Source of the DNA: Bradyrhizobium barranii subsp. apii
GTDB lineage: Bacteria; Pseudomonadota; Alphaproteobacteria; Rhizobiales; Xanthobacteraceae
DNA length: 64,000 nucleotides
Assembly: GCF_011516635.5 (NCBI RefSeq)
Contig: NZ_CP096255.1
Span: 6,818,501 to 6,882,500 of the forward strand
Direction: 5' to 3'
Shown: positions 1 to 11,739 of the stretch, piece after piece
How positions within the stretch are numbered: position 1 is the stretch's first letter
How the letters are laid out: the number at the start of each line of letters is the position of its first letter
The notes under the pieces: generated by a model
The model's input: only the letters and a program-made list of their open reading frames with translations
Database searches by the model: none
Told to the model about the DNA's origin: nothing
Made by a program: the position numbers and the translations under genes

Positions 1-41
1 CGGCCTGTGGTCTGTACCCATCTGTATCGTACGGCCACGTC

Positions 42-206
42 GGGAGAGACCGGCTTTGGTGCCGGCGCCGAAGGAGCAACCGCCCCGGAAACTCTCAGGC
101 AAAAGGACCGCGTGGCTTTGACGACATCTGGAAAGAGGCGCCGACGGGCATAAGACCCGGACGACGTCCGCCGACGGGATAATACTCTCAGGCACAGCGA
201 CAGATG
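42..206 (+). promoter_or_regulatory. Tandem glycine riboswitch
   Basis: Two consecutive glycine aptamers precede gcvT. The first (about 42-119) has the GGGAGAG start, the GCCGAAGGAGCAA core and the AACTCTCAGGCAAAAGGAC end. The second (about 125-206) has GAAAGAGGCGCC, CGCCGACGGG and ACTCTCAGGCA. The P1 stem of aptamer 2 is CATCTG (125-130) with CAGATG (201-206). The position directly upstream of the glycine cleavage operon is the usual place for this riboswitch, which turns gcv genes on when glycine is abundant. The ATG at 204 lies inside the P1 stem and is therefore an unlikely start codon. Confidence 0.96.
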
Positions 207-223
207 GGGCTTCGACTGGTGTC

Positions 224-263
224 CACGGGGAATCCTCCTCGGGGAACCGCCGAGGGCCCCGTG
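224..263 (+). promoter_or_regulatory. Hairpin covering the gcvT ribosome binding site
   Basis: A perfect 7-bp inverted repeat, CACGGGG (224-230) and CCCCGTG (257-263), encloses a second stem, CCTCGG (237-242) with CCGAGG (250-255). The likely Shine-Dalgarno GAGGG (252-256) is inside the stem, and the hairpin ends one base before the ATG at 264. It probably forms the riboswitch expression platform, acting on translation initiation. There is no T-run, so a transcription terminator is less likely. Confidence 0.6.
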
Positions 264-1412
264 ATGCTTGCGCGCGACGACCAAGATTCCCACAAACGTA
301 CGCCCCTTCACGGGCTTCATGTCTCGCTCGGCGGCAAGATGGTGCCGTTCGCGGGCTATGACATGCCCGTTCAGTACCCCGCGGGCGTCCTGAAAGAGCA
401 CCTCCATACCCGTAGCCAGGCCGGCCTGTTCGACGTCTCCCACATGGGCCAGCTCGCGCTTCGGCCGAAGTCGGGCAAGGTCGAGGATGCCGCCCGCGCG
501 CTGGAACGGCTGGTGCCGCAGGATATCGTGGCGATTGCCCCGGGCCGGCAGCGCTATGCCCAGTTCACCAATCCGGACGGCGGGATTCTCGACGATCTGA
601 TGGTCGCCAATTTCGGCGATCACCTGTTCCTGGTCGTCAACGCGGCCTGCAAGGAAGCGGACGAGGCGCATCTGCGCGCGCATCTCTCGGACGACTGCAT
701 CATCGATTCGCTTCAAGACCGCGCCCTGATCGCGCTGCAGGGCCCGAAGGCAGAAGCCGCGCTGGCGAAATTGTGTGCAGAGGCCCCCTCCATGAAGTTC
801 ATGGACGCCGGCCCGCACAAGGTTGCCGGTCTCGACTGCTTCGTCTCGCGCTCCGGCTACACCGGCGAGGACGGGTTCGAGATTTCGGTCCCCGCGGCCG
901 ATGCCGAGCGCCTCGCCAAAACGCTGCTGGACAATCCCGATGTGATGCCGATCGGCTTAGGGGCCCGCGACAGCCTGCGGCTGGAAGGCGGGCTCTGCCT
1001 CTACGGCCACGACATCGACACCGCCACCACGCCGGTCGAGGCCGCGCTGGAATGGTCGGTGCAGAAGAGCCGCCGCAGCGGCGGCGTCCGCGCCGGCGGT
1101 TTTCCCGGCACTGATGCGATCCTGGCTCATTTCGACAACGGCGCGAGCCGCCGCCGCGTCGGCCTGCGTACGGAAGGCCGCGCGCCGGTGCGCGAGGGCG
1201 CGCCGCTGTTTGCGGATGACGCGGGCGGCGAGCCGATCGGAAAGGTCACCTCGGGCGGTTTCGGCCCGAGCCTGAACGCGCCGGTCGCGATGGGCTATGT
1301 CCCGACGGCATCGAGCGCGCTCGATACAAAACTCTTCGCCGAAGTGCGCGGCCAGCGGCTGCCGCTCACGGTCGCCGCCATGCCTTTCGTGAAAAACACC
1401 TACAAACGCTGA
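264..1412 (+). CDS. gcvT: Glycine cleavage system T protein (aminomethyltransferase)
   Basis: GcvT moves the methylene group from the aminomethyl-lipoyl arm of GcvH to tetrahydrofolate, releasing ammonia. It acts in the cytoplasm with GcvH, GcvP and a lipoamide dehydrogenase. The 382-residue product has the family landmarks VPFAGYDMPVQY near the N-terminus, FDVSHMGQ, the ALQGP and SGYTGEDGFEI blocks, and LGARDSLRLEGGLCLYGHD. A frame-compatible ATG at 204 lies within the riboswitch P1 stem. The ATG at 264, seven bases after GAGGG, is preferred and gives the normal family length. It is first in the operon, with gcvH 11 bp downstream, and is controlled by the glycine riboswitch and the hairpin over its ribosome binding site. 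Confidence 0.96.
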   Translation: MLARDDQDSHKRTPLHGLHVSLGGKMVPFAGYDMPVQYPAGVLKEHLHTRSQAGLFDVSHMGQLALRPKSGKVEDAARALERLVPQDIVAIAPGRQRYAQFTNPDGGILDDLMVANFGDHLFLVVNAACKEADEAHLRAHLSDDCIIDSLQDRALIALQGPKAEAALAKLCAEAPSMKFMDAGPHKVAGLDCFVSRSGYTGEDGFEISVPAADAERLAKTLLDNPDVMPIGLGARDSLRLEGGLCLYGHDIDTATTPVEAALEWSVQKSRRSGGVRAGGFPGTDAILAHFDNGASRRRVGLRTEGRAPVREGAPLFADDAGGEPIGKVTSGGFGPSLNAPVAMGYVPTASSALDTKLFAEVRGQRLPLTVAAMPFVKNTYKR

Positions 1413-1423
1413 GGACTGAGAAA

Positions 1424-1792
1424 ATGACCACGACGCTGTACACCTCCGACCACGAATGGCTGGCCATCGACGGCGATGTCGCCACCGTCGGGATCACCGA
1501 CTACGCGCAGTCGCAGCTCGGCGACGTCGTATTCGTCGAGCTGCCGAAGGTCGGCCGCAGCCTGAAGAAGGCGGAAGCCGCCGCCGTCGTGGAATCGGTG
1601 AAGGCCGCCTCCGACGTCTACGCGCCTGTTACGGGCGAAGTGCTCGCGACCAACGACGCGCTCGCCGCCGAGCCGGCGCTGGTGAACTCGGACGCGCAAG
1701 GCAAGGCGTGGTTCTTCAAGATCAAGATTGCCGACAAGAGCGAGCTCGGCGGCCTCATGGATGAGGCCGCCTACAAGGCACATACGGCGTGA
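1424..1792 (+). CDS. gcvH: Glycine cleavage system H protein
   Basis: This 122-residue protein is the lipoyl carrier that shuttles the aminomethyl group between GcvP, GcvT and the lipoamide dehydrogenase. The lipoylation site is the lysine in VVESVKAAS, residue 60. SDHEW near the start and the single lipoyl-like domain are typical, and so is the length. It starts 11 bp after gcvT behind a GAGGA-like ribosome binding site and belongs to the riboswitch-controlled operon. A palindromic intergenic repeat separates it from gcvP, so transcription may be partly attenuated there. Confidence 0.97.
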   Translation: MTTTLYTSDHEWLAIDGDVATVGITDYAQSQLGDVVFVELPKVGRSLKKAEAAAVVESVKAASDVYAPVTGEVLATNDALAAEPALVNSDAQGKAWFFKIKIADKSELGGLMDEAAYKAHTA

Positions 1793-1820
1793 GATGAAGC
1801 GAACTCTGACCTCATATTCG

Positions 1821-1940
1821 GTGTCATCACCCGCCTTGTGCGCACTGCGCACTGGGGCGGGTGATCCAGTACGCCGCGGCTTCTCGGCTCAAGCCGTGAC
1901 GCCTGCGTTTACTGGATGCCCCGCCTTCGCGGGGCATGAC
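1821..1940. repeat. Palindromic intergenic repeat between gcvH and gcvP
   Basis: The spacer holds nested inverted repeats: TCACCCGCC (1827-1835) with GGCGGGTGA (1856-1864), ATCCAGTA (1864-1871) with TACTGGAT (1910-1917), and TGCCCCGCC/GGCGGGGCA-type arms around TTC at 1917-1936. Elements with the CCCGCCTTCGCGGG core are abundant between genes in Bradyrhizobium. It is a dispersed repeat, not a gene. As RNA it would fold strongly inside the gcv transcript. Confidence 0.75.
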
Positions 1941-1969
1941 GGCGACAGCGAAATCTAAAGCGAGGACCC

Positions 1970-4840
<2,871 letters not shown>

Positions 4841-4854
4841 GGGATCGTAGCTTC

Positions 4855-4975
4855 GTAGGGTGGGCAAAGCGACTTGTCCGCCGTAGCTCGAAGAGCGAAG
4901 GCGGAAGCGTGCCCACCACCTTTGTGCGCGTTGGAATATGGTGGGCACGGCGCTTGCGCGCCTTGGCCCACCGTA
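4855..4975. repeat. Palindromic intergenic repeat between gcvP and a convergent gene
   Basis: The outer arms are GTAGGGTGGGCAAAG (4855-4869) and the imperfect complement CTTGGCCCACCGTAC (4961-4975). The inner arms are GTGCCCACCA (4909-4918) and TGGTGGGCAC (4939-4948). This is another dispersed palindromic element common in Bradyrhizobium intergenic DNA. It fills the space between two convergent genes and could act as a two-way transcription barrier. Confidence 0.7.
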
Positions 4976-4992
4976 CGGCCCCGAACGCGTAT

Positions 4993-5988
4993 CTAGGGTG
5001 CAACGAGCGAACGGTTCTTTCGGTCCCACCGCCAAAGCCGTTCGTTGGTGAGAAGCGTACCACCCCACCAGCGCCGAATCGGGTTGCGACGGAGGAAATC
5101 CTCCCGGCCTTCAAGGACCGCTTCCCCAAATTCGGTGAGCGATAGCCGGCTTCGGCGAAAGGCGGCGTTGCGGCCTCGCGCATCGTGCGGGGCCAGCGTC
5201 GCGAGTTTCGGATCGAGACCCGTGATCACCGGCATTGGGCCGGACCCAAGCCCTTCGAGCAGCGGGCCCAATTCCCATTGATCGAACACGCGCGTTTGCA
5301 GCGGACCGTCCGGTTGAAACAGCTCCTTGGTACGGTTGTGCCCCCGCGCAATCAGGTCGAGAAGCCGTGCTTCCGTCGTACCTAGTCCGGTGATTGGTGA
5401 TGGCAGTTCTGCCAGCAATTGTTCCATCGCAGGCTTCAGGAAGGGCAGCCTGGGGAAATCCCTGCCGAGCAATCCGAAACAGAGCTCCGGCGTTGGCGCC
5501 CGGTAGGCTTCCCAGGCCATGTTAGCGATCTCGAAGTCGCAGTCCGCGACCTCCAACTCCCGCACCATACGATCGCGAAGCGCCGTGCCGTCCGCTCCGC
5601 GCAGGTCGAAATTGACACGTCGCAATCTCAGACGATCGGTGATCGATGGATGGGACCGCAAATAATCGAGGATCCAGATCAGTTGCAACTGACTATTGGG
5701 CTCAGGGTCGAACCACAGCTCGATGAGATCGACGCCATAGGTCTCGCAAAACCAAATCAGGCCTGTCTCCTTGTGGGCGAGACCGGTCTGAGGCAACCGG
5801 CCAACAAGATCGGACCAACGCACCTCCGGATCGCCTCTGACATAGCCTCCCGTCAGGTATTGCTCGAGGTGATGCGAGGTAGGCAGTGGCCCCGAAACGA
5901 AGCGAAAGATGAACGGCACGACCATGTCGGCGCGATCCGCATGGGCAAGACCGACGCCGGACGAACTGGTCAGGATCACGCGTTTCAT
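4993..5988 (-). CDS. DUF1835-type conserved protein
   Basis: This protein of about 331 residues starts with the MKRVILTSSSGVGL block. The pattern of an early LTSS motif, VPFIFRFVSGPLP, an IELWFDPEPNSQL segment and LGTTEARLLDLIARG resembles DUF1835-containing proteins of rhizobia, whose function is not known. The family assignment is by recollection of its motifs. The ATG used gives the MKRVIL start; an upstream in-frame ATG would add five residues. No membrane segments are seen. It is convergent with gcvP and lies downstream of recA on the same strand, separated from it by a short palindrome. Confidence 0.75.
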   Translation of the reverse strand: MKRVILTSSSGVGLAHADRADMVVPFIFRFVSGPLPTSHHLEQYLTGGYVRGDPEVRWSDLVGRLPQTGLAHKETGLIWFCETYGVDLIELWFDPEPNSQLQLIWILDYLRSHPSITDRLRLRRVNFDLRGADGTALRDRMVRELEVADCDFEIANMAWEAYRAPTPELCFGLLGRDFPRLPFLKPAMEQLLAELPSPITGLGTTEARLLDLIARGHNRTKELFQPDGPLQTRVFDQWELGPLLEGLGSGPMPVITGLDPKLATLAPHDARGRNAAFRRSRLSLTEFGEAVLEGREDFLRRNPIRRWWGGTLLTNERLWRWDRKNRSLVAP

Positions 5989-6057
5989 CGCGAACGCCCC
6001 CAAAACGAAACGGGCACTGACGACGTCGGCAACTCAACGTCCTCAGCGCCCGCTCCT

Positions 6058-6074
6058 CGCGAAAATTTTTCGCG
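6058..6074 (-). terminator. Short palindrome downstream of recA
   Basis: CGCGAAAA and TTTTCGCG are inverted around a single base, just downstream of the recA stop codon. An A/T-rich core flanked by CGCG arms could form a small terminator hairpin. The stem is short, so this is a tentative call. Confidence 0.35.
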
Positions 6075-6081
6075 TTAGGTC

Positions 6082-7170
<1,089 letters not shown>

Positions 7171-7263
7171 TGGGTCGTGCTCCTTATGGCGAGGATTCGC
7201 TAGAGGGACAAACGATTGGCGGGGCGGGCCGGCGATAAAAGTAATGTACCCCATTTGTTCCAA

Positions 7264-7278
7264 GTTCGCAATATGTTC
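7264..7278 (-). promoter_or_regulatory. SOS box (LexA site) of recA
   Basis: GTTC-GCAATAT-GTTC is the direct-repeat LexA site (GTTC-N7-GTTC) of alphaproteobacteria. It lies about 95-110 bases upstream of the recA start. A third GTTC at 7257-7260 precedes it. It suggests LexA repression released on DNA damage. Confidence 0.8.
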
Positions 7279-7296
7279 TTTCGCGGATTTTGGCGC

Positions 7297-7356
7297 TGGC
7301 CTGTTTCCGGCGACATTGCCCTGGTTTGAAATGACACGTGGCCTGTTTTGTTCTGG
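7297..7356 (+). repeat. TGGCC iteron block, copy 1
   Basis: Three degenerate repeats start at 7297 (TGGCCTGTTTCC), 7317 (TGCCCTGGTTTGAAA) and 7339 (TGGCCTGTTTTG), spaced 20 and 22 bases. The block at 19655-19714 has the same spacing and similar sequence, and related blocks occur at 11513 and 7771. It lies about 135 bases upstream of a tiny membrane-peptide gene, so it may be a promoter-proximal operator or a dispersed repeat. Confidence 0.6.
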
Positions 7357-7490
7357 GCAACCATACGGTGTATTCACGGGCGGAACACGCCGTCATATAT
7401 TACCGAAGTTTCCCGGTTTTGGCACGATCTGCATAGACGCCAATTCTAACCGGACGCATGCTTACCCCTCTAGATTGTGGAGGGTGAACC

Positions 7491-7577
7491 ATGATCGAGC
7501 GGCTCATCCAGGCGGGCATTGTCGCGGTAGGCGCCATCAACACCGGCCTAATCGTCTGGCTGATCCTGATGATTTGA
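7491..7577 (+). CDS. Tiny single-span membrane peptide (28 residues)
   Basis: This short frame begins MIERLIQAGIVAVGAINTGL and ends in a hydrophobic VWLILMI stretch, so almost the whole peptide could be one transmembrane helix. A good ribosome binding site (GGAGG, 7480-7484) precedes the ATG, and a hairpin with a T-run follows the stop at once. These bounds support a real small gene. I recognise no family. It has the same layout as the other tiny membrane-peptide genes at 14326-14475 and 23859-23948. Confidence 0.6.
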   Translation: MIERLIQAGIVAVGAINTGLIVWLILMI

Positions 7578-7607
7578 GGCCGCCTCAGTTGGCGGCCTCT
7601 TTTCCAT
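7578..7607 (+). terminator. GGCCGCC/GGCGGCC terminator hairpin
   Basis: GGCCGCC, a TCAGTT loop and GGCGGCC are followed by TCTTTT, a standard factor-independent terminator. It closes the 28-residue peptide gene. On the other strand the same bases encode the last residues (EAAN and stop) of a truncated gene. The same hairpin recurs at 12164, 14481, 14621, 15477 and 23147. Confidence 0.8.
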
Positions 7608-7764
7608 CCAGCTTCTCATCGATGTAGGCCCGCGCTCCCTTTGAGGCCGCTCTAGTGGGAGCCATTCCTGCGAAGCGATCTCCTTGCCCGATCCTGGGAT
7701 AAACAATCCATTCCCATTTTTCTTCGGTGAGTGGCCGGCCATAAAGCCGCCGTCCGGTGCGGTC
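7585..7764 (-). pseudogene. 5'-truncated small gene
   Basis: The minus strand holds 59 codons with coding character, including EEKWEWIVYPRIGQG and GARAYIDEKLDG, ending in KEAAN and a stop. The frame begins immediately after a TAG and has no usable start codon before an internal ATG that leaves only 26 residues. It looks like the 3' part of a small gene that lost its beginning. The break coincides with iteron-like sequence at 7771. I do not recognise the protein. Confidence 0.45.
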
Positions 7765-7770
7765 CTATAG

Positions 7771-7803
7771 TGGCCCTACTTCGCATCTGCGAGTGGCCGG
7801 CAT
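7771..7803 (+). repeat. TGGCC iteron fragment
   Basis: TGGCCCTACTTCGCATC at 7771 is followed 23 bases later by TGGCCGG. The first unit closely resembles the first unit of the block at 11513 (TGGCCTACTTTGCAATC, then CGAGTGGCC). This fragment lies between a truncated gene and a small hydrophilic protein gene. Confidence 0.45.
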
Positions 7804-7977
7804 CTAACCGGCGGGTTTTTCTTTGTCCTCGTGCGGCTGCTCGCCACGGTTTTCGGCAGTCTGCTCCGGATCCCCGGGCTTCTTCCCGGCCATGTTCCCA
7901 GGATTGAAATGGTACTTGCCGTCCGGATTCTCGCCGGGCTGCTTCTCATTTGGATTTTTATTGTTGTCGTCGGCCAT
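7804..7977 (-). CDS. Small hydrophilic protein (57 residues)
   Basis: The product starts MADDNNKNPNEKQPGE and is rich in Asp, Glu, Asn, Lys, Pro and Gly with almost no hydrophobic residues, so it is probably intrinsically disordered. AAAGGA lies 9 bases upstream of the ATG. The IS5-family element inserted about 55 bases upstream of the start and may have removed or replaced its promoter. I cannot assign a function. Low-complexity proteins of this kind are common in Bradyrhizobium. Confidence 0.55.
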   Translation of the reverse strand: MADDNNKNPNEKQPGENPDGKYHFNPGNMAGKKPGDPEQTAENRGEQPHEDKEKPAG

Positions 7978-8048
7978 AAGGCTGTTCCTTTAGAGGGAGG
8001 AACAACATGCAACAGGGCGGGCAATCCCTTAGAGTCTGTCCGGAAAGA

Positions 8049-8589
8049 TTACCTTGGATTGCATAGCTTTCGCAGCATGAGTCGGATGGAGGCCAGCTTG
8101 AGAAAGGCGAGCGCCCTGTGATTGAAGCATTCCCAATCTTTGGACAGTCTTCGGCATCGCCCGAGCCAGGCAAAGGTACGCTCGACGATCCAGCGTTTGG
8201 GCAAGACGACGAAACGGTGAGCCTGATCGGAGCGTTTGACGATTTCGAGGTTCACGCGCTTCAGAGCGCTACGCAGCCCCTTCTGGAAATGTGGCCCTTG
8301 ATATCCGCCGTCGGCGTAGAGCTTCAGAAGAAAGGGATAGAGGCCGAACAACGTTGCCATCAGGAGCACGCCGCCGTCGCGATCCTGGATGTCCGCCGCA
8401 TGCACGATGGCGTGCATCAAGAGGCCTTGCGTGTCGACGAGAATGTGCCGCTTCTTGCCCTTGATCTTCTTGCCCGCGTCGTAGCCATGGAGATCATGAG
8501 GCCCCCTTTTTCAGCGCTTTTCACGCTCTGGCTATCGATGATGGCGGCGGTGGGAGAAGCCTCGCGCTCGGCCCTTTCGCGACATTCGA
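8049..8589 (-). pseudogene. IS5-family transposase, C-terminal part
   Basis: This is the distal part of the transposase, covering IIDSQSVKS, then in the shifted frame KKIKGKKRHILVDTQG and the conserved YADGGYQG and ERTFAWLGRCRR segments of IS5-family DDE enzymes. The upstream part lies at 11121-11415 beyond an inserted IS21 element, so the gene is inactive. The A5G5 run (complement at 8501-8510) where the frames meet is the same as in the intact copy. Confidence 0.85.
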
Positions 8590-8693
8590 TGCATGTTTCG
8601 CGGGATCGTGAGCAGCTTTTCAGCAACTCAGCCCGCTTCGGCCGACAACTCAACCGGCTTAGGAACTGCCTCGTCAGTGAACGAGGAAGGCCG

Positions 8694-10235
8694 ATGCCCA
8701 CCCAGAGATTGTCGATGCGCCGGATCAAAGAGGTTCTCCGCTTAAAACATGTTCAAGGCTTGCCGGAGCGAGCCATCGCGCGCACCTTGGGCATCAGCAA
8801 CGGCGCCGTGCACAGCTATCTACGCCGAGCCGGGGCTGCCGGGCTGAACTGGCCGTTGCCGGCCGGAATGAGCGACGAGGACCTGGAGCTGCTGCTTTTC
8901 CCGGCGCCGAGGCCTGCGTCGCAGAGCCCCCAGCGGGCCGTTCCCGACTGGGGCTATGTCGACAAGGAGCTGCGCCGACGCAACGTGACCCGTCGGCTGC
9001 TGTGGGACGAGTATCGCGCCACCCATCCCGATGGCTTCGGCTACACCTGGTTCTGCACGACGTACGAGGCCTGGAAGGGGCGAGCCCGGCCTTCGATGCG
9101 GCAGACGCATCTGGGCGGCGAGAAGGTTTTCGTGGATTTCGCCGGCGACACCATCGACGTCATCGATCCCTCAAACGGGGAAGTGCAGTCGATGAAGCTG
9201 TTCGTCGCGGCGATGGGCGCCTCCAACTATACCTATGCCGAGGCCTGTCCAAGCGAGGGGCTCGCCGACTGGATCCGGGTCCACATCAATCTTTTCGCCT
9301 TCCTCGGCGGCGTGCCGACATTCGTAGTCTGCGACAATCTCAAGGCCGCCGTCACCAATCCCGACCGCCACGATCCCGGCCTCAACCGAACCTATGCCGA
9401 GATGGCGAGCCATTACGGCACGGCCATTCTCGCAGCCCGGCCGCGGCGCCCAAAAGATAAGGAAAAGGTCGAAGTTGCGGTGCAAGTCGCCCAGCGATGG
9501 ATTCTGGCGCGGCTGCGCAACCAACGCTTCTTTTCGTTGGCGGAGCTGAACGCAGCCATCAAAACACTCGTCGTCGAACTCAATGCAAGGCAGATGCGCG
9601 ACTTTGGCGCCAGTCGCGCCGAACTGTTCGCCGAGCTCGACAAGCCCAAGCTTACAAAGCTGCCGGACCAGGCTTACGCTTTCGCACGCTGGAAGCGATG
9701 CCGGATCGGCCCCGACTATCATATCGAGATCGATGGACACTGGTATTCCGCGCCGTATCGGCTCATCCGTGAGCTTGTCGACGCACGCATCGATGACAGA
9801 ACGGTCGAGATCTTCCACAACGGCCGCAGGATCGCCAGCCACGCCCGCGCGCCCAACCGGCGGGGCCACACCACCATCGCCGACCATATGCCCAGCGCCC
9901 ATCGGCGCTACGGTCAATGGACGCCCGCCGGAGTGATCGTCGCCGGCGAGCGGATCGGTCCGTCGACCGCCGCCTTCTTCCAGGCCGTGATCGCGGCCCG
10001 GCCGCATCCCGAGCAAGGCTTTCGCACCTGCCTCGGCATTCTGTCACTGGTCAAAAGCTACAGCGCGGAGCGCGTCGAAGCGGCCTGCCGGCGCGGCATT
10101 CTGATCAAGGCGCGATCCGTCGCCTCGATCCGCTCCATCCTCCAGAACGGTCTGGATCGTACCTTTCTCGACGAGCCCTCCGAACACCAACCCCTGCGCC
10201 ACGGCAACATCCGCGGCCGCGATTATTTTCACTGA
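8694..10235 (+). CDS. istA: IS21 family transposase IstA
   Basis: This 513-residue protein is the DDE transposase of the element. The N-terminus has a helix-turn-helix (IKEVLRLKHVQGLPERAIAR, about residues 9-28). The catalytic core begins at HLGGEKVFVDFAGDTID, followed by FVVCDNLKAAV and KDKEKVEVAVQ with the expected acidic residues. The frame is open further upstream into IS5 sequence, but the ATG at 8694 lies just inside the IS21 end behind GAGGAAGG and gives the family length. istB follows 16 bp downstream. Confidence 0.93.
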   Translation: MPTQRLSMRRIKEVLRLKHVQGLPERAIARTLGISNGAVHSYLRRAGAAGLNWPLPAGMSDEDLELLLFPAPRPASQSPQRAVPDWGYVDKELRRRNVTRRLLWDEYRATHPDGFGYTWFCTTYEAWKGRARPSMRQTHLGGEKVFVDFAGDTIDVIDPSNGEVQSMKLFVAAMGASNYTYAEACPSEGLADWIRVHINLFAFLGGVPTFVVCDNLKAAVTNPDRHDPGLNRTYAEMASHYGTAILAARPRRPKDKEKVEVAVQVAQRWILARLRNQRFFSLAELNAAIKTLVVELNARQMRDFGASRAELFAELDKPKLTKLPDQAYAFARWKRCRIGPDYHIEIDGHWYSAPYRLIRELVDARIDDRTVEIFHNGRRIASHARAPNRRGHTTIADHMPSAHRRYGQWTPAGVIVAGERIGPSTAAFFQAVIAARPHPEQGFRTCLGILSLVKSYSAERVEAACRRGILIKARSVASIRSILQNGLDRTFLDEPSEHQPLRHGNIRGRDYFH

Positions 10236-10251
10236 AGCCAAGGAGACCTGT

Positions 10252-11013
10252 ATGCTCAACCATCCCACCCACGAACGCCTGATCGAGCTCGGCTTGAGCG
10301 GCATGGCCAAGGCCTTCGAGGAGCAGCGACGATCGCCTGATCTCGAAGCCTTGCCGTTCGAAGATCGCATCGGCCTGCTGATCGACCGGGAAGCGGCGGA
10401 ACGCGACACCAGGCGGCTCACCACGCGCCTCAAGCTGGCCTCGCTCCGCCAGAATGCCTGCGTGGAGGACGTCGATTTGCGCACGCCGCGGGGTATCGAC
10501 CGGGCCGTCTTCGCCAAGCTCGCCAGCGGCGACTGGATCGATCGCCACGAGAATTTGCTCATAACCGGGGCGACCGGATTGGGCAAAAGTTGGTTAGCCT
10601 GTGCCCTCGGCCACAAGGCCTGCCGAGATAATCGCTCGGTCCTCTATCACCGCGTCCCAAGATTGTTCGAAGCGTTGGGGCTCGCGCGGGGCGATGGACG
10701 TTATGCCCGCTTGCTCAAAACCCTTGGCCGCGCCCAGGTTCTGATTTTGGATGATTGGGGATTGTCGGTGCTCACCGCTGCCGAGCGGCGCGATCTACTG
10801 GAAATCCTTGACGATCGCCATGGCCGCTCCTCCACCATCGTAACCAGCCAACTCCCTGTGGACACATGGCACGAAGTTATCGGAGATCCCACGCTAGGCG
10901 ACGCGATTCTGGATCGCCTCGTCCACAACGCTCACCGCCTCCAGCTTGCTGGCGAAAGCATGCGAAAACGCAACGCCAAAACCATCACCCTTGACGAGCA
11001 GCCAGAACGCTGA
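10252..11013 (+). CDS. istB: IS21 family helper ATPase IstB
   Basis: IstB is the AAA+ ATPase that assembles on target DNA and stimulates IstA. The 253-residue protein has Walker A GATGLGKS at residues 106-113, a Walker B region LILDDWGL, and the TSQLPVDTWH sensor segment. It begins with the conserved LIELGLSGMAKAFEEQ region. It is translated just after istA, with AAGGAGA before its ATG. Confidence 0.95.
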   Translation: MLNHPTHERLIELGLSGMAKAFEEQRRSPDLEALPFEDRIGLLIDREAAERDTRRLTTRLKLASLRQNACVEDVDLRTPRGIDRAVFAKLASGDWIDRHENLLITGATGLGKSWLACALGHKACRDNRSVLYHRVPRLFEALGLARGDGRYARLLKTLGRAQVLILDDWGLSVLTAAERRDLLEILDDRHGRSSTIVTSQLPVDTWHEVIGDPTLGDAILDRLVHNAHRLQLAGESMRKRNAKTITLDEQPER

Positions 11014-11120
11014 CCCTATCACCGCCTCGGCCGGAGCGAGGCTGCTCACGATCGTCTGAATTCGGCGCTCATGATCGCGCGAAATCGCTGCTCACGATCA
11101 CTGAAATATGCAACATTCGA

Positions 11121-11415
11121 CATAGAGGGCGTGATGAATTTTATCGAGCGTGCCGTTCCAGCTCCACAGATCGAAGTAGCCATACAGCGTCGAGCGCGGC
11201 GGCAGGTCCTTGGGGATCGCGCGCCACTGGCAACCTGTGCTCAGGATGTACATCAGCCCGTTGGCAATCTCGCGCAGGTCCACCGTACGCTTGTTGCCGC
11301 CGCGCTTGGCCGGCGGGATGCGAGGCGCGATCAGCGCCCACTCCTCGTCGGTCAAGTCGCTCGGATAGCGCAGGCGGCTGCGGTCGTAGCGTGCACGGTT
11401 CTCGGTAGTCCACAT
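11121..11415 (-). pseudogene. IS5-family transposase, N-terminal part
   Basis: These bases encode the first 98 residues of the IS5-family transposase (LTDEEWALIAPRIPPAKRGG, then GCQWRAIPKDLPPRSTLYGY), identical in layout to the intact copy at 60324. The frame runs into the IS21 element and gains a few foreign residues before stopping. The remainder of the gene is at 8049-8589. Confidence 0.88.
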
Positions 11416-11512
11416 TGGCGGCGCGTCCCCATCGAATCAGGCCGCTCACCTTGAATCACAACCGATTCATTCGACTCAACATGTTTTGGAACAGACACTT
11501 AGTTCCTACCAG

Positions 11513-11626
11513 TGGCCTACTTTGCAATCCCGAGTGGCCTATTTCGGCAGTACCCGGATGCTGGCCTGGTTTCCGAGCGCGGTGGCCTAGTTTGATTTTC
11601 GCGGTGGCCCGATTTGGATTTGAAGA
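11513..11626 (+). repeat. TGGCC iteron block, copy 2
   Basis: Five related units start at 11513, 11535, 11562, 11583 and 11605, each TGGCC(T/C)A or TGGCCTG followed by a T-rich step. Spacings are 22, 27, 21 and 22 bases, close to two helical turns. The second unit contains GGCAGTACCCGGATGC, similar to the GGACAGCACCCGG segment elsewhere in this region. It begins 15 bases after the IS5 end and lies upstream of the small protein gene at 11740. Confidence 0.65.
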
Positions 11627-11739
11627 ACGGACCGCAAACGAATGTGTTCCGCTAAGCGAACATGAGGTGTAGAGTTTCGTAGAACTTCTGTGCCCCTTGA
11701 AAATTTTAAGCAGAGCGAACTTTGTGACAGGAGGAAGTC

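Larger units (their letters stand above)
8590..11112 (+). mobile_element. IS21 family element, intact
   Basis: The element runs from TGCATGTTTC to the complement GAAATATGCA, with the motif GATCGTGAGCAGC just inside both ends and a further internal copy near the right end, as in IS21-family multiple terminal repeats. The 8-bp target duplication ACATTCGA is at 8582-8589 and 11113-11120. It carries istA and istB in the usual order, is 2523 bp long and looks intact. It inserted in the transposase gene of an older IS5-family element. Confidence 0.95.
8032..11498 (-). mobile_element. IS5 family (IS427 group) element split by an IS21 element
   Basis: The ends are GAGTCTGTCCGGAAA (8032) and the complement of GTGTCTGTTCCAAAA (ending 11498), imperfect inverted repeats, flanked by TTA on both sides (8029-8031 and 11499-11501), a 3-bp TNA target duplication. 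Without the IS21 insert and its 8-bp duplication the element is 936 bp, exactly the length of the uninterrupted copy at 60241-61176. The transposase is in two frames on the minus strand and is broken by the insertion. Confidence 0.9.

Noticed and set aside
204..263. Upstream ATG as start of gcvT
   Set aside because: It lies in the P1 stem of the second glycine aptamer, has no ribosome binding site and would add 20 residues not typical of GcvT.
11513..11626. CRISPR-like regular spacing of TGGCC units
   Set aside because: Units are short and degenerate, there is no 25-40 base identical repeat, no unique spacers and no cas gene.
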